Notes under the pieces: generated by a model
The model's input: the letters and a program-made list of their open reading frames with translations, nothing else
Database searches by the model: none
What the model was told of the DNA's origin: nothing
Shown here: positions 1-7,711 of the stretch, in pieces
Layout of the letters: the number at the start of each line of letters is the position of its first letter
Position numbering within the stretch: the first letter of the stretch is position 1
Source: Pseudomonas alcaligenes
Lineage (GTDB): Bacteria; Pseudomonadota; Gammaproteobacteria; Pseudomonadales; Pseudomonadaceae
Assembly (NCBI RefSeq): GCF_014490745.1
Contig: NZ_LZEU01000001.1
Location: 3,251,501-3,315,500 of the forward strand
DNA: 64,000 bases
Direction of reading: 5' to 3'
Position numbers and translations under genes: made by a program

Positions 1-291
1 AATACACTCGGGCTGCGACACTTCGACGACATAATCGACACTGTTGTCGTGATTGATATCGACATCTATCGACTGGGCGGCCGGCGCAGTGGTGAATGCC
101 GAGCCCACCACCTGCTCGATCGCCAGATCAGCTGCGGCCTGCGCCTCACCATGCCATTGCTGATTACCCACCGCCTGGAGGTTGGTGGTGCTGAACATGA
201 ACGATGAAGTCGCCATCGTCGTCAGTAACAGCAGCATGATCAGGGCGATGACCAGGGCCACGCCGCCCTGCCGGACAGAATGTACAGTCAT
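1..291 (-). CDS. pilX: Minor pilin PilX, N-terminal part (cut by window edge)
   Basis: The ATG at 291 opens a frame that runs off the left edge (97 codons seen). The protein begins with a short leader, then GGVALVIALIMLLLLTTMA, a hydrophobic helix, followed by TTNLQAVGNQQW, which is typical of the PilX N-terminal domain. PilX is a minor pilin that with PilV, PilW and FimU/PilE primes type IV pilus assembly and carries the tip adhesin PilY1. Its start overlaps the stop of pilW (ATG at 291, pilW stop at 288), so it is the fourth cistron of the operon. pilY1 would be expected beyond the window; this is inference. Confidence 0.88.
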   Translation of the reverse strand, partial: MTVHSVRQGGVALVIALIMLLLLTTMATSSFMFSTTNLQAVGNQQWHGEAQAAADLAIEQVVGSAFTTAPAAQSIDVDINHDNSVDYVVEVSQPECI

Positions 292-1409
292 GGGGTTTCC
301 CTCCTGCCGGAGACATTGACCAAGCGCACCGTGCTGGAATACACGTGGCGCTGATAGGCATCGTCGAAAGGCCCGAACACCTCACCCGCCAGGCTGTAGG
401 TCTTGTCCGAGCTGTAGCCCTGGGTGGGTTCCAGGCTGCGCACCAGCAGGTAGATCTTGACCACCACAGTGTTGGCCAACTGATCCAGATCACAGGGCGT
501 GGCTGAGGTGCAGGCTTCATCAGCCGCGCCGTCGCCACGATTGGACGGCGAGTTCTTGTTCTCCTCGTCGACCCACTGCACAGCCTGGCTGTAATCCACC
601 GCGGCATCGGTATCGCTCAGGGCGTCGACGCCGAACTCGAAGCGCATCGCCTCTACCCCCTCGATCATCGCCGTCGCCGGTTGCTGGATCAGCGCGCCAC
701 CGCTCAGATCGAAGGTCGACTGCATCAGGGTCGGAATGCCATCGCCTGTCGTAACGGCATAGTCACGCAGGTAGTAGATGTTGTTGACGAACTTGCGCTT
801 GGCAGCCAGCGTGGTGCAATCGCGCTTATGCATGGAAAAACCGCTATCGTCCAGCTGATAGCGCGCCTCGCTCGAACAATTGGAGGTCTGCCAGTACAGC
901 TTGCCGGCGCTCTCGGCCTCGCAACCAGTGGCACCGGCCGCACAGGTCTGCACGTGACTGACCACCAGCACGTCGCTGGCCTCTACCTTGTCGGTTACCA
1001 CACCGGAACAGCCACTGGGCACATCGGCATAGACCTGCACCGGCACTCCGATCAGATTGGTCGGCGTATCGACCGTCCAGTCGGCATAGGACGCACAAGG
1101 CTCGGGAATACTGCTCGGGTAATCGCCAGGAACATCGGCCTCCGTCAGGTCATCGAACTCCGGCACGAAGCCATTCCAGAAGCCAGCATGTTCCAGATCA
1201 CCCCGCAGCAGCTGAATGGCCAGGCGGCCGTTTTCCATCTGCGTATTGGTCTTGGCCAGCTCATTGTTGCTGCGGGTCATGTCCAGGTAGATCGTCAGCG
1301 TGGCGGCCATCAGGCCGAGCCCGATGAGCATGGCGATCATCAGTTCGATCAGGCCAAAACCCCGCACGACAGTGAAGCCCTTCGGCATCTTCCGTTCGCG
1401 GCGGCTCAT
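288..1409 (-). CDS. pilW: Minor pilin PilW
   Basis: A 373-aa protein with a class III prepilin leader: MSRRERKMPKGFTVVRG precedes FGLIELMIAMLIGLGLMAA, and the glycine before FGLIE is the likely PilD cleavage site. The family is the PilW minor pilin, part of the priming complex of the type IV pilus. The ATG at 1409 was chosen because it overlaps the pilV stop in an ATGA arrangement. An in-frame ATG at 1388 and a longer frame up to 1466 are alternatives, but the longer one extends into pilV. The C-terminal two thirds contain several Cys residues, as expected for a disulfide-stabilised minor pilin exported to the periplasm. Confidence 0.9.
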   Translation of the reverse strand: MSRRERKMPKGFTVVRGFGLIELMIAMLIGLGLMAATLTIYLDMTRSNNELAKTNTQMENGRLAIQLLRGDLEHAGFWNGFVPEFDDLTEADVPGDYPSSIPEPCASYADWTVDTPTNLIGVPVQVYADVPSGCSGVVTDKVEASDVLVVSHVQTCAAGATGCEAESAGKLYWQTSNCSSEARYQLDDSGFSMHKRDCTTLAAKRKFVNNIYYLRDYAVTTGDGIPTLMQSTFDLSGGALIQQPATAMIEGVEAMRFEFGVDALSDTDAAVDYSQAVQWVDEENKNSPSNRGDGAADEACTSATPCDLDQLANTVVVKIYLLVRSLEPTQGYSSDKTYSLAGEVFGPFDDAYQRHVYSSTVRLVNVSGRRETP

Positions 1410-1966
1410 AGCGGCGCAATCCTGACAATGGTGGTCACGGCACGGCGGCACAGATCGTTGCTGCAACGGCTGCCAGTAGCGCCGTTATAGGCGTTCCGCC
1501 CACAACTGACCCCCGCTGGGGGAGCCGCCAGCGGCCCGATGCCCTGCCAGGCCACAGTGACCAGGTATTGGCCACTCCCCAGCGACTCGACGCAGCCACG
1601 ACCGCCGATCATTGCGCCGACGCGACTGGTGCCATTGAGTTCGCCGGCCCCCTGCAAGGCTGCGCACCACTCGGCCGCATCACGCTGCTGTTGTGTAGTC
1701 GTGGTCGCCGGACAGGTGCTGCTGCCTCCCAACGGGCTGCTGCTACCAGTCACATAGTCATCTGCGGCATTCCGGTTGGCTGCCAGACGACTGGCCATAT
1801 CATCCAGCAGCAGGAGCGCCTGCGAACGCTGATAGGACTCCAACTCGGACTCCTGTAACCGCGACTGCAGCCCCATCACCCCCAGCAAGCCGATGATCAG
1901 AATGACCATGGTGACCAGAACTTCGATCAGGCCAACACCGCGTTCGGCATATTCTGAATGCAGCAT
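1406..1966 (-). CDS. pilV: Minor pilin PilV
   Basis: A 186-aa prepilin-like protein: MLHSEYAERGVGLIEVLVTMV with cleavage expected before VGLIEVL, followed by a long hydrophobic helix and QSRLQESELESYQRSQALLLLDDMASRL, a signature of PilV. It belongs to the minor pilin set that nucleates pilus assembly. The ATG at 1966 lies just after the upstream pilE stop at 1972 and has a GGTGAG-like ribosome site. A GTG at 1978, overlapping pilE, is an equally possible start and would add four residues. Its stop overlaps the pilW start. Confidence 0.9.
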   Translation of the reverse strand: MLHSEYAERGVGLIEVLVTMVILIIGLLGVMGLQSRLQESELESYQRSQALLLLDDMASRLAANRNAADDYVTGSSSPLGGSSTCPATTTTQQQRDAAEWCAALQGAGELNGTSRVGAMIGGRGCVESLGSGQYLVTVAWQGIGPLAAPPAGVSCGRNAYNGATGSRCSNDLCRRAVTTIVRIAPL

Positions 1967-1971
1967 GGCGC

Positions 1972-2364
1972 TCACCACTTGTCCGTGGGGGATTTCGCCC
2001 CCTCGCTGTTCAGAGTGAGATCACCATCGCTGGCCTGCCCTTCGATCGCCGTAAAGGTGATGGTGAACGAAGGCACTGTGCCGCTGCCCACGGTTATGTC
2101 GTAGCTGTAGTTGCTGCTGACCTCCTCGGGTAGCGCATAACCACTGGCTTCGAGAACCGATTTGCTGGCATAGGCACGATTGGCCAGGAGGAACTGCTGC
2201 TGCCGGTTGGCGATATCCATCATCTGCGACTGGGCAGCAACCCGATTGCCGCGGATGACGTATTGCCGGTAACTGGGCAGGGCGATGGCCGCCAGAATGG
2301 CCACGATGGCCACGGTGACCATCAGTTCGACCAGGGTAAAGCCGCGCGACTTCCGAGACTCCAC
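1972..2364 (-). CDS. pilE: Type IV pilin-like minor pilin (PilE/FimU position)
   Basis: A 130-aa prepilin. The start is taken at the GTG at 2364 because a strong GGAGGG (2371-2376) stands six bases upstream; it gives the short leader MESRKSRG before the mature N-terminus FTLVELMVTVAIVAILAAIALP. The conserved Glu5 of mature pilins is present. The mature part (DIANRQQQFLLANRAYA) resembles PilE more than GspH/FimT pilins, although the gene stands where P. aeruginosa has fimU. It is the first gene of the minor pilin operon and faces away from rnfA. Naming as PilE is by family likeness only. Confidence 0.82.
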   Translation of the reverse strand: MESRKSRGFTLVELMVTVAIVAILAAIALPSYRQYVIRGNRVAAQSQMMDIANRQQQFLLANRAYASKSVLEASGYALPEEVSSNYSYDITVGSGTVPSFTITFTAIEGQASDGDLTLNSEGAKSPTDKW

Positions 2365-2661
2365 GTGGGACCCTCCTGCGGATATCAATACGCTCCTTGC
2401 GAGGTATCACCATCCGTTGGCTGGTACACGACTCTTCAGTCTTGTTTTGGCCAAGCTTAGCCATGGCAAAACGACATCACTAAGCAACACCGATGAGCGG
2501 GCAAAAAACAGGATCGAACGAGCAAAACACATATTGACTTCTCAAAATATCATATGAGCCAAGTTCTCATTTAGCATTGCAAACCAGTGCCATTTCACCT
2601 CAGCTATACCCAATTGCGCCGCTTGCGGGATAATCAGTGCAACTCCGCTTCGATCATCCTC
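2365..2661. promoter_or_regulatory. Divergent intergenic region, pilin operon / rnf operon
   Basis: About 300 AT-richer bases separate the divergent pil (minus) and rnf (plus) operons and must hold both promoters. TTGACT at 2534-2539 is the best -35-like hexamer, but no well-spaced -10 element follows it, so no promoter is called. No RNA gene, repeat or additional reading frame with a ribosome site was recognised. Confidence 0.4.
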
Positions 2662-3204
2662 ATGAGCCAAGTCTTCTCCATCCTGATCGGCGCCGCGCTG
2701 GTCAATAATCTGCTTCTCAGCCTGCCGCTGGCGGCCGATGTGCTGCGCAGCGCGCGGGTGCAGGCGCTGGGCCCGGCCAGCGCCCTGTTGATCGCCATGG
2801 CCGCGCCGCTGGCCTGGCTGCTGCAACCGCTGAACCTGCAAGCCCTGCAACTGCTGGTATTCCTGCCCCTGCTGGCGGCCCTGGCCTGGCTCAGCCTGCA
2901 GTTGCTCGCCCGCCTGCGCCCGGCTCTGGCGCAACCGGGGCTGTGGCCGCTGCTGCTGGGCAATGGCGGCGCCCTCGGTGTCATGCTGCTGAGCCAACCG
3001 CTGAACGGCTTCGCCCAGGCACTGGCGCTGGGCGTGGGCGGCGGCCTGGGTTTCTGGTTGGCCCTGCAGCTGTTTGCCGACTTGCTCGACCGCGTCGAGC
3101 AGTGCGACGTACCCACACCGTTTCGCGGCGTGCCAATCATGCTGGTCAGCGCCGGTCTGATGGGCCTGGCCTTGCTCGGTTTCAACGGCCTGGGGGCAGC
3201 ATGA
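2662..3204 (+). CDS. rnfA: Ion-translocating oxidoreductase subunit RnfA
   Basis: A 180-aa, six-helix inner membrane protein. The N-terminus [20 protein letters not shown] carries the LVNN motif of RnfA/NqrE proteins, and the C-terminus [21 protein letters not shown] matches the family's PxPFRGxxI..L..AGLM signature. RnfA and RnfE form the antiparallel membrane core of the Rnf complex, which couples NADH-ferredoxin electron transfer to ion movement or, in Rsx form, reduces SoxR. The sequence is more divergent from E. coli RsxA than is typical and slightly shorter. Its stop overlaps the rnfB start (ATGA). Confidence 0.85.
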   Translation: MSQVFSILIGAALVNNLLLSLPLAADVLRSARVQALGPASALLIAMAAPLAWLLQPLNLQALQLLVFLPLLAALAWLSLQLLARLRPALAQPGLWPLLLGNGGALGVMLLSQPLNGFAQALALGVGGGLGFWLALQLFADLLDRVEQCDVPTPFRGVPIMLVSAGLMGLALLGFNGLGAA

Positions 3205-4355
3205 GCAACGCCCTGCGCATCCAGGCCATCGACGCCCTGCTGCCGCAGACCCAGTGCGGCAAGTGCGGCCATCCCGGCTGCAAGCCCTACGCCGAGGGCA
3301 TCGCCCAGGGCGAGGCGATCAACAAGTGCCCGCCCGGTGGCACTGCCACCATCCACGCCCTGGCCCAGCTGCTGCAGGTGCCGGAGCTGCCACTGGAACT
3401 GCCGGCCGTACCGCCGCAGATCGCCCTGATCCGCGAGGACGAGTGCATCGGCTGCACCAAGTGCATCCAGGCCTGTCCGGTGGATGCCATAGTCGGCGCG
3501 GCCAAGCTGATGCACACGGTGATCACCGCCGAATGCACCGGCTGCGAGCTGTGCGTGGCGCCCTGCCCGGTGGATTGCATCGACATCCTGCCGCTGGCCG
3601 GCGCCGAGGCCGACCTCCAGCGCCAGCGCGCCGACCAGTTCCGGCGCCGCCATGAAGCCCACCAGGCGCGCCTGGCCCGCGATGCCGCGCAGCGCCAGGC
3701 CGAGCGCGAAACCCGCAGCAGCGCCGCGCCAAGTGCCCCGCAGGCCGCAGTGGCAGCAGCGGCGCCAAGCAGCAGCGAAGCGCAGGAGCGTCACAAGCGC
3801 CTGAAGATCGAAGCCGCCATGGCCAAGGTCGCTCTGAGCAAGGCCGAGAAGCAGCTGGCGGCGCACGGCACCGCCGAGCTGCAGCGCCAGGTCGAAGCCT
3901 TGCGCCAGGCCGCCGAGCTGGCCCAGCGCGAACTCGCCGCGGCCCAGCCGCCAGCGGCTGCCAGCGCACCGAGCGGTGGCGAAGCGGCCCTCAAGCAGGC
4001 CAAGATCGCCCTGGCCATGCGCCGCGCCGAGCTGGGCAAGGCCGAACGCCAGGGCCTCGACGAAGCGGCCCTGCAGCCCCTGCGCCAGGCCCTGAGCGCC
4101 GCCGAACAGGCGCTGCACCAGGCCGAGGCCGCCAGCGGCAAGCCCGCGCCCGAGCTGGTGCGCACCGACAAATCCGGCGTCGATGCGCAGCTGCGCGACC
4201 TGAAGACCGAGCAGGCCTACGCCCGCGCCGACCTGCTGCGCCTGGAGCGCCGCCTGACGGCCAATCCCGCCGCGGTCGAGCCCGCCGTGCTGGACGCTGC
4301 CCGCCAGCGCCTGGCGGCTGCCGAGCAACGCCTGCATGACTACCAGCCCCGCTGA
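3201..4355 (+). CDS. rnfB: Rnf complex iron-sulfur subunit RnfB with long Ala/Gln-rich C-terminal tail
   Basis: A 384-aa protein. Residues 1-45 hold an Fe4S domain ([10 protein letters not shown], then Cys43) and residues about 75-135 a two-cluster ferredoxin fold ([14 protein letters not shown] and [14 protein letters not shown]). RnfB passes electrons within the Rnf complex. Two things are unusual. The hydrophobic N-terminal anchor of E. coli RsxB is absent, as [16 protein letters not shown] leads straight into the Fe4S domain. About 250 residues of charged, Ala/Gln-rich helical sequence follow the ferredoxin part, resembling the tail found on RnfC (compare [15 protein letters not shown]). 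The gene overlaps rnfD by 20 bases, so no rnfC lies between them. Confidence 0.85.
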   Translation: MSNALRIQAIDALLPQTQCGKCGHPGCKPYAEGIAQGEAINKCPPGGTATIHALAQLLQVPELPLELPAVPPQIALIREDECIGCTKCIQACPVDAIVGAAKLMHTVITAECTGCELCVAPCPVDCIDILPLAGAEADLQRQRADQFRRRHEAHQARLARDAAQRQAERETRSSAAPSAPQAAVAAAAPSSSEAQERHKRLKIEAAMAKVALSKAEKQLAAHGTAELQRQVEALRQAAELAQRELAAAQPPAAASAPSGGEAALKQAKIALAMRRAELGKAERQGLDEAALQPLRQALSAAEQALHQAEAASGKPAPELVRTDKSGVDAQLRDLKTEQAYARADLLRLERRLTANPAAVEPAVLDAARQRLAAAEQRLHDYQPR

Positions 4356-5358
4356 ACTGGCCTTCGACCCGCGCCCGAGCATGCAGCGGGTGCTGCTCGC
4401 CTGCTTGCCCGGGGCCCTGGCGCTGTTCTGGTTCAACGGCTGGGGCCTGCTTCTGCAACTGCTGCTGGCCGCTGCCACCTGCTGCGCCTGCGACGGGCTG
4501 AGCCGGCGCCTGCGCCGGCAGGCAGCGCCCCCCGCCGAGCAGAGCCTGTTCGGCCAGCCGGCACTGGCCGAAGGCAGCGGCCTGGTCAGCGCCAGCCTGC
4601 TGGCCCTGGCCCTGCCGGCCTACGCGCCCTGGTGGCTGACGGTGGCCAGTGCCGCCTTCGCCAGCCTGCTGGGCAAGTCACTGTTCGGCGGTTTCGGCCG
4701 CAACCCGTTCAACCCGGCCATGCTCGGCTACGCCTTCGCCCTGCTCGCCTTCCCCGCGCAGATGGTGCACTGGCCGGCACCGGGAGCCAGCCACGGCCTG
4801 CTCGCCGCCGTGCAGCAGGTGTTCGGCTTCGGCAGCGGCCTGATCGACGGCTGGAGCCAGGCCACCGTGCTCGACAGCCTCAGGCACAACGACCGCCTGA
4901 CCATCGACGAACTGTTCGCCCGCCACCCGGCCTTCGGCGGCGTCGGCGGACGCGGCGTGGAATGGGTCAACCTGGCGTTTCTCGGCGGCGGCCTGTTCCT
5001 CCTGCAGCAGCGGGTAATCCGCTGGCAGGCGCCGGCGGGCATGCTCGGCGCCCTGTTCGTCATCAGCCTGCTGTGCTGGAACGGCTCCGGCTCGGACTCC
5101 AACGGCTCGCCGCTGCTGCACCTGTTCAGCGGCGCCAGCATGCTCGGTGCCTTCTTCATCGTCACCGAACCGGTCAGCGGCGCCAGCAGCCGGCGCGCAC
5201 GTCTGTACTTCGGCATCGGCGTCGGCCTGCTCACCTATGTGATTCGTACCTGGGGCGGCTACCCGGACGGCCTGGCCTTCGCCGTGCTGCTGATGAACCT
5301 CGGCGTGCCCCTGCTCGAACGCCTGGCGGCAGCCGGCCAGCCGGAGCCCACGGCATGA
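4336..5358 (+). CDS. rnfD: Rnf complex membrane subunit RnfD
   Basis: A 340-aa polytopic inner membrane protein of the NqrB/RnfD family. [11 protein letters not shown] at residues 172-182 is the flavinylation motif (S-x-A-T); Thr177 is the expected site of covalent FMN attachment. [19 protein letters not shown] is the family's cofactor-binding loop. The start ATG lies inside the rnfB end, and the stop overlaps the rnfG start (ATGA), so translation is probably coupled. RnfD works with RnfG as the flavin-bearing electron path across the membrane. Confidence 0.9.
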   Translation: MTTSPAELAFDPRPSMQRVLLACLPGALALFWFNGWGLLLQLLLAAATCCACDGLSRRLRRQAAPPAEQSLFGQPALAEGSGLVSASLLALALPAYAPWWLTVASAAFASLLGKSLFGGFGRNPFNPAMLGYAFALLAFPAQMVHWPAPGASHGLLAAVQQVFGFGSGLIDGWSQATVLDSLRHNDRLTIDELFARHPAFGGVGGRGVEWVNLAFLGGGLFLLQQRVIRWQAPAGMLGALFVISLLCWNGSGSDSNGSPLLHLFSGASMLGAFFIVTEPVSGASSRRARLYFGIGVGLLTYVIRTWGGYPDGLAFAVLLMNLGVPLLERLAAAGQPEPTA

Positions 5359-5966
5359 CCGCCCGGCAGCGTCAGACGGCCCTCCTGCTCGGCCTCCTGC
5401 TGCTCGCCGGCGGCCTGCTGGCGGTGCTCCAGCACCTGGCCGCGCCAGGTATCGAGGCGCAGCGCCAGCTGGCCGCCGAACGCCGCCTGCTCGACCTGCT
5501 GCCGGCCGGCAGCTACGACAACCATCCCCTGCGCCAGCCCATCGCCCTGCCCAGCGGCGGCCTGCTCGGCAACGCCAGTGCCGACCCGGCCTACCCGATC
5601 CGCCGCGGCGGGCAGCTGCAGGCCCTGCTGCTGCCGGTCACAACACGCGGCTACGAAGGGCCGATCCGCCTGCTGGTGGCGGTGTCCGTGGAAGGCCGTC
5701 TGCTCGCCAGCAAGGTGCTGGAACAGCATGAAACCGCCGGTCTCGGCGACCTTATCGAGCGCCACCGCAGCCCCTGGCTGCAGCACTTCGATGGCAAGCG
5801 CCTGGACGACCCCGAGGCCAGCTGGGGACTGCGTGCCGAAGGCGGCCAGGTCGACCAGATCGCCGGCGCCACCGTCACCTCGCGTGCCGTGCGCGATGCC
5901 CTGCAACGCGCCCTGCGCTTCTTCGACAGCCAGCGCGAGCAGCTGCTCCAGGCGGCCGCGCCATGA
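5355..5966 (+). CDS. rnfG: Rnf complex flavoprotein subunit RnfG
   Basis: A 203-aa protein with one N-terminal membrane anchor (QTALLLGLLLLAGGLLAVL) and a periplasmic FMN-binding domain. IAGATVTSRAVRDAL near the C-terminus is the S/T-GATVTS motif whose second threonine carries covalently bound FMN in RnfG/NqrC proteins. The start overlaps the rnfD stop and the stop overlaps the rnfE start. The flavin transferase ApbE needed to load FMN is not encoded in this window. Confidence 0.9.
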   Translation: MTARQRQTALLLGLLLLAGGLLAVLQHLAAPGIEAQRQLAAERRLLDLLPAGSYDNHPLRQPIALPSGGLLGNASADPAYPIRRGGQLQALLLPVTTRGYEGPIRLLVAVSVEGRLLASKVLEQHETAGLGDLIERHRSPWLQHFDGKRLDDPEASWGLRAEGGQVDQIAGATVTSRAVRDALQRALRFFDSQREQLLQAAAP

Positions 5967-6532
5967 GCCGCCAGCGCGATAGCCTGGCCCTGCTCAGCCT
6001 GGCCGCCCTGCTCGGCAGCACCGATCTGCTGGTCAAGGCCGTCAGCATCGGCCTGCTCGGCCTGTTGCTGATGTTGCTCGCCGGCCTGCTGCTGCAGCCG
6101 CTGCGCCGTGGTCTGCAGGGCCAGGCCCTGGGGCTCGCCGGCCTGCTGCTCGGCGGCCTGCTGGCAAGCTGCGCCGCCCTCGCCCTGCAACTGCTCAGCG
6201 CCGAGCTGTTTGCCGCCCTGGCGTTGTTCCTGCCGCTGCTGGCCCTACCCTGCCTGGCCCTGGGCGACGAACAGGGCGCCCTGTGCGGGCTGCGCCCCGG
6301 CCTGCGCTTCGCCGCCCTGGCCGTGCTGCTCGGCCTGCTGCGCGAAGGTCTGGGCCAGGCCAGCCTGCTGGCCCACGCCGACTGGCTGTTCGGCCCGGCC
6401 GCCAGCAGCTGGACACTGACCCTCGCCCCGGCCGGCCTGCCGCTGCTGGGCCAGGCGCCCGGCGCCCTTATCCTGCTCGGCCTGCTGCTGGCCGCCGCCC
6501 GTTACCTAGAAGACCACCACGAGCGCCCATGA
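5963..6532 (+). CDS. rnfE: Rnf complex membrane subunit RnfE (divergent)
   Basis: A 189-aa, very Leu/Ala-rich protein with six predicted membrane helices. Conserved patches of RnfE remain, such as LPLLALPCLALG in the middle, LREGLGQASL and the WxFGPA-like LFGPAASSW near residue 150. It is assigned mainly on position, since RnfE is always the partner of RnfA and follows rnfG, and on topology; sequence conservation is weak by eye. ATGA overlaps link it to both rnfG and nth. Confidence 0.78.
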   Translation: MSRQRDSLALLSLAALLGSTDLLVKAVSIGLLGLLLMLLAGLLLQPLRRGLQGQALGLAGLLLGGLLASCAALALQLLSAELFAALALFLPLLALPCLALGDEQGALCGLRPGLRFAALAVLLGLLREGLGQASLLAHADWLFGPAASSWTLTLAPAGLPLLGQAPGALILLGLLLAAARYLEDHHERP

Positions 6533-7167
6533 ACGCCGCCAAACGCCACGAGATCTTCCGTCGCCTGCACGAAGACAACCCCGAGCCGAAAACCGAGCTG
6601 GCCTACAGCACGCCCTTCGAGCTGCTGATCGCGGTGATCCTTTCCGCCCAGGCCACCGACGTCGGGGTGAACAAGGCCACGGCCAAGCTGTACCCGGTGG
6701 CCAACACCCCGGAAGCCATCTATGCCCTCGGCGTCGACGGCCTCAGCGAGTACATCAAGACCATCGGCCTGTTCAACAGCAAGGCGAAGAACGTCATCGA
6801 GACCTGCCGCATCCTGGTCGAGCAGCACGGCAGCCAGGTGCCGGACAACCGCGAAGCGCTGGAAGCACTGCCCGGGGTTGGGCGCAAGACCGCCAACGTG
6901 GTGCTCAACACCGCGTTCCGCCAGCTGGCCATGGCGGTGGATACGCACATCTTCCGGGTCAGCAACCGCACCGGCATCGCCCCTGGCAAGAACGTGGTGG
7001 AAGTGGAGAAGAAGCTGCTCAAGTTCGTGCCCAAGGAGTACCTCCTCGACGCCCATCACTGGCTGATCCTGCATGGACGCTATGTCTGCCAGGCGCGCAA
7101 ACCACGCTGCGGCAGCTGCCGCATCGAGGATCTGTGCGAGTACAAGGCGAAGACTAGCGACGATTGA
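6529..7167 (+). CDS. nth: Endonuclease III
   Basis: A 212-aa base-excision repair glycosylase/AP lyase acting on oxidised pyrimidines. The helix-hairpin-helix LPGVGRKTANVVLNTAF contains the catalytic Lys, the downstream VDTHIFRVSNR has the catalytic Asp, and CQARKPRCGSCRIEDLC is the C-x6-C-x2-C-x5-C iron-sulfur site. It is the last gene of the rnf operon, with a start overlapping the rnfE stop, the same linkage as in P. aeruginosa. Length and all key residues are normal. Confidence 0.96.
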   Translation: MNAAKRHEIFRRLHEDNPEPKTELAYSTPFELLIAVILSAQATDVGVNKATAKLYPVANTPEAIYALGVDGLSEYIKTIGLFNSKAKNVIETCRILVEQHGSQVPDNREALEALPGVGRKTANVVLNTAFRQLAMAVDTHIFRVSNRTGIAPGKNVVEVEKKLLKFVPKEYLLDAHHWLILHGRYVCQARKPRCGSCRIEDLCEYKAKTSDD

Positions 7168-7209
7168 GTCTTCATAGAGCAGGCCAATCTTTCGATTGAA
7201 AAAATCTTT

Positions 7210-7238
7210 TTTACCACCTCCCACTTTGTCGCTATAAG
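7210..7238 (+). promoter_or_regulatory. Candidate promoter of the PA3496-type gene
   Basis: TTTACC at 7210-7215 and TATAAG at 7233-7238 are separated by 17 bases, about 35 bases before the ATG at 7275. The surrounding 70 bases are AT-rich compared with the neighbouring genes. A read of the -35/-10 pattern only. Confidence 0.4.
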
Positions 7239-7274
7239 GTGCGCGAGAAGCACCCCAAAAGTTGGAGTGAAGCG

Positions 7275-7457
7275 ATGAGCACTGGCAAAGAAGACCTCGA
7301 GATCGAAGACGACTTCGTCGCGGAGGAAGCCGACGATGCAACCGAACGCCCCGTGGAAGTGGCCAAGACCAATCTGACCAAGCGGCGCATCATCGACAAC
7401 TACCTTGATGAGCGCAAACTGCAGCGCCAGCTCAACGACTACGACTACGACCTCTGA
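7275..7457 (+). CDS. Small acidic protein, PA3496 family
   Basis: A 60-aa protein, rich in Asp and Glu at the N-terminus (EDLEIEDDFVAEEADDA) and basic then acidic at the C-terminus (RRIIDNYLDERKLQRQLNDYDYDL). It matches the small conserved protein that follows nth in Pseudomonas (PA3496), annotated in places as a putative envelope integrity protein; the function is not established. GGAGTG at 7264-7269 supports the ATG. A strong terminator follows directly. Confidence 0.85.
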   Translation: MSTGKEDLEIEDDFVAEEADDATERPVEVAKTNLTKRRIIDNYLDERKLQRQLNDYDYDL

Positions 7458-7473
7458 GTCGCCAGTCAGGCAG

Positions 7474-7506
7474 AAAAAAGCCCCGCCAATGCGGGGCTTT
7501 TTCTTT
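7474..7506 (+). terminator. Rho-independent terminator
   Basis: AAAAAAGCCCCGC, a loop, then GCGGGGCTTTTT: a 7-bp GC stem with a U tract, 17 bases after the PA3496-type gene. Confidence 0.92.
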
Positions 7507-7572
7507 GCTTATGTTCCAGTTACATGCGGCTTGGTCGGCATGTCTCCCTCTAAGCCTTGCAGCCGCCTACCC

Positions 7573-7657
7573 CTGGATTGCCGCCTGCGCGGGAATGACG
7601 AGGTAAGACCATGGGGCTCTGGTAATCACCGTCATCCCCGCGCAGGCGGGGATCCAG
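7573..7657. repeat. Inverted pair of 28-bp palindromic REP-like units
   Basis: Two copies of a 28-bp unit with core CGCGCAGGCGGG face each other at 7573-7600 and 7630-7657, about 29 bases apart, in the space between the PA3496-type gene and the RND permease gene. The same unit pair occurs at 16892-16997. This is a BIME-like REP arrangement placed between convergent genes. Confidence 0.85.
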
Positions 7658-7711
7658 AGGAGACACGCTGATGCAACACGTAACTGGGACATAGCCTTTT
7701 CTTGGGGCGAC

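Noticed and set aside
2534..2562. TTGACT considered as the -35 of an rnfA promoter
   Set aside because: No acceptable -10 hexamer stands 16-18 bases downstream.
2634..4478. A 614-codon minus-strand frame opposite rnfA-rnfB
   Set aside because: Antisense of the Ala/Gln-rich rnfB tail gives a repetitive Leu/Ala/Gly product. The plus-strand iron-sulfur motifs are decisive.
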